Below are positions 61,824 through 64,000 of a DNA stretch of 64,000 nucleotides, one piece after another (position 1 is the stretch's first letter; every line of letters starts with the position of its first letter). The position numbers were made by a program, and so were the translations under genes. The DNA lies in the NCBI GenBank assembly GCA_963781785.1, contig CAWAHD010000002.1:62001-126000 (forward strand), in the 5' to 3' direction. A model generated the notes under the pieces. It made no database searches. It had not been told where the DNA came from and saw nothing but the letters and a program-made list of their open reading frames with translations. Origin of the DNA: CAWAHD01 sp963781785. GTDB taxonomy: Bacteria > Planctomycetota > Planctomycetia > Isosphaerales > Isosphaeraceae.

Positions 61824-63489
61824 ATGCCCGCCTCACAAAAACAGATCGATGCCAATCGGGCCAATAGTCGACTCAGCCGTGGCCCGACGTCCGTTTTTGG
61901 TAAGTCCCGTTCATGTCTGAACGCTTTAAAACATGGTATGGCGTCTCGCCAGAACACAATCGTTGGCGAAAATGCCAGCGAGCTCGAGCAAGAGCTCGAC
62001 GCCTGGTTCGATGATCTCGAGCCCGATGGGCCTGCCGAGACCGCTTTGGTGCGAAATGCCGTGCTCGCTCAGTGGAAGGTGGCACGGGCCACGCGTTATC
62101 AAAACTCGAGGCTCTCGTCACAGATCGAGAACGCCCAGCAGGAAGAGCACAAGAAGATCCGCGGCCTCTTTGACCGCCTGCTCCATAACCCCCAGCGGCC
62201 GACCGAGATCTATGGCGCCTCAGCCTATGACTCGCAGGAACCACGCATTTCCTGGTCCCCCAAGCCCGAGCCCGGCGGCGAACCCGCCGATCTCGTCGAG
62301 GAGATCTGCGCCACCGCCTCGGGCTGCACAATGCTCAAGACCGAGTGGCAGGCCCTCCGCTCGAGCTCGAGCCCGGTAAGATGTGGGATTCTCATGATAT
62401 GTTCAGATGTATCCGAATGCTGGGCCGCCAGCCGATTCATGCCCTGGACGTGAGGGAGGTCTCGGTCGTCTTTGTTGCCTGCTCGCTGATCGACGAAGGG
62501 CGCCATGATCCGTATGCTCCTCTCAAGGGCGAGCTGGACCACGACGAGTACCGGACCTTTGCCCAGCGCATGCGCGGGCGCTGGGCCGACCTGCCCCGTC
62601 CAGGCGATGTCGATGGAGCCAGACGCGAGCTGTTAGCCATCATCGATCGAGTCATCGGCGAGCTGGACGGTAAGCTCGCGGAGTTCGAACAGAATAAAGA
62701 GCGCGACGCCAGCCGCCGGATTGACGCGCTGTCGTTCGACGAGAGCCCGGTGGTGCGCGGGTCAGGGCCTACGAAATCAGTTGCGCGCGCACGGTTTTTC
62801 GGGCTCTGAGCGAGCTGGCGAGGCGTCGACGCGCTCAGGCCCGCGCCGCCGCCAGGCCGCCGGTCGCGCCCGCCGAGGTGGCCGACCCGGCGGACACGGA
62901 AAATCAGGACCAGGGCCCCGGTCCGGCAACCGATGCCATGGATTGGATCGGTGGGCCCGATGGCTTGATGACGGGCGGCATGCCCGTCCCCCCCATCGAC
63001 GGGGATTCGACCGGCGAGACGCCGCACGCCCAAGGCGGCCTGCCGGTGGGGTCCGCCGTTGCAACCGAATTCCAAGGTACGGTTGCCACGACCGACACGA
63101 CCGCACCCGCCGATGCCGAGCGAAACCCACGGTGTGAGCCTCCGGCGGCCGAGGTGGAAACTCAAAATCCCGACATCGAACCCAATCTGGGGGACGGGCA
63201 TCTTGCCCGTCAGCAACCTTTCTTACTGGCAGAAGCCGGCGAATCCGCAGCCCAGGACCAGCGGGATGAAGTGCCAAATCTCGACATCGAACCCAATTTG
63301 GGGGACGCCGAGCCTCTCCCACTGCCCGACGAACCCCGTTCGGCGGATTGGCAGGCTCTCCCCGAGCAACACGAGTCACCTGGAAGGGCGGCGGTGCAAC
63401 CGCCACGACCACTTTCAGCCGAACCCGTGCCGGAATCTGCCTGGGAACCACCGGCAATCGAGCTCGACCCGATCGCGCCAGCAGCTTGA
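61824..63489 (+). pseudogene. Planctomycete 'ALKHGM' hypothetical protein (two frameshifts)
   Basis: ATG at 61824 with GAGGAG upstream. NRANSRLSRGPTSVFGKSRS then CLNALKHGMASRQ is the signature start of a large planctomycete family of unknown function. The frame breaks near 62375, continues as FRCIRMLGRQPIHALDVREV to IDALSFDESPVVR, breaks again near 62760, and ends RAYEISCARTVFRALSELAR with a Pro/Ala/Glu-rich tail to 63489. Repaired length ~555 aa. The tail contains two copies of an IEPNLGD segment over a GACGGGC/GCCCGTC palindrome (about 63193-63211), i.e. a REP inside the gene. Function unknown; often multicopy and probably mobile-associated. Confidence 0.6.
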
Positions 63490-63732
63490 GAGCGGCGATT
63501 GTCGAGGCGCTCGATCGCCGGGAAGCCGCGGCAAAGGCCCGGGATGCGCTCCCCCGCGCGACCGCCACGGTCGCCGCCGGCGCCGCGATGCCAGGAACCA
63601 GCACACAGCCCGCAAGCCGCCCCCGTGGGAGCTCGGGCTGCGTGGTCGCTCGCCCCTTCTGGCACCGCTTCCTTCCCACGAATTCTCCACCCTTGTTGAC
63701 AAGGTCCATCAAGAAATGAAAGAGGAATTGAC

Positions 63733-64000
63733 ATGATGACCACACTCGATGACAGCCTGGAACACAGCCTCGCCCTCGACTGTGCCTGCGGGCTCTCGGT
63801 GCGTGCATGGGCCAAACGGAACTGCGTCGACTTCGATGTGGCGTACGCGCGGTCCATTGAAAATGGGTTCCGTGAGGTCGTCGACCTCTTGCGCCTTCGT
63901 ATCGCGGACCGGATCGTCGGCAGAATGACCGTCGGCGTCCGGGTTGCGGTCAACCAGCTCATCAGGCTCTGCACAAAAGGGAAGAGTGACGCGATACGTC
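63733..64000 (+). CDS. Helix-rich protein, partial at window edge
   Basis: ATG at 63733 (GAGGAATTGAC before it; a second Met follows at once). First 89 residues visible: LALDCACGLSVRAWAKRNCV, FDVAYARSIENGFREVVDLL, RLRIADRIVGRMTVGVRVAV, then the window ends. The N-terminal part looks like a helix-turn-helix of the kind that accompanies the preceding ALKHGM gene in planctomycetes. Function unknown, gene incomplete. Confidence 0.6.
   Translation, partial: MMTTLDDSLEHSLALDCACGLSVRAWAKRNCVDFDVAYARSIENGFREVVDLLRLRIADRIVGRMTVGVRVAVNQLIRLCTKGKSDAIR

Overview
The window looks like chromosomal DNA of a planctomycete, probably near Isosphaeraceae or Gemmataceae. The evidence is the high GC content, a paired cytochrome-type DUF1549/DUF1553 protein and DUF1501 protein (40.8-45.2 kb), an ECF sigma factor next to a Ser/Thr kinase with WD40 repeats (6.9-12.2 kb), a giant exported repeat protein (29.8-37.5 kb), and many planctomycete-style palindromic repeats. 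No rRNA or complete tRNA was found. The only RNA-gene trace is a decayed tmRNA 3' end near 19.27 kb.

Layout. 1-6.8 kb is repeat-rich accessory DNA. A two-gene replication-like module (AAA ATPase plus CHC2 zinc finger) lies between two modular tandem arrays that share a 396-bp direct repeat. Three ~197-bp and two 182-bp MITE-like elements follow, plus a SYLF-domain gene whose 3' end lies in one element. 6.9-12.2 kb holds the sigma factor and WD40 kinase. 12.3-21.1 kb is a patchwork: a cyclic-nucleotide-domain/thioredoxin-reductase-like fusion, a REP-associated tyrosine transposase (RAYT) pseudogene with 15-bp inverted ends, SDR and TetR genes with a shared operator-like palindrome, and an integrase tail next to the tmRNA remnant, which marks an old integration boundary. 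21.2-29.9 kb is conventional: a DUF2891 protein, an exported Gly-rich protein, both DNA topoisomerase VI subunits (uncommon in bacteria), PEP synthase and phosphofructokinase. 29.8-37.5 kb encodes a ~2560-residue exported YDG/MBG repeat protein. 37.8-52.9 kb carries a SUKH protein, a Tat-exported aldo/keto reductase, a deleted DoxX gene, the DUF1549/1553 and DUF1501 pair, a PadR and FAD-monooxygenase pair, a nuclease-fold membrane protein, an esterase-like hydrolase, and a dienoyl-CoA-reductase-like SDR coupled to a methyltransferase. 52.9-59.8 kb is non-coding repeat DNA, including a 615-bp macrosatellite of six units, with a zeta-toxin-like cassette inside it. 59.9-60.8 kb has a Panacea-domain gene overlapping a small unknown gene, a candidate toxin-antitoxin pair. 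The window ends in planctomycete-specific hypothetical genes.

Two general points. First, two MITE-like families and the ends of the RAYT element share AAGGACA-type termini, so one transposition system may explain much of the repeat landscape. Second, about ten genes carry single frameshifts, several in G or C runs and some in otherwise intact metabolic genes. Sequencing error and real decay cannot be told apart from this window alone.
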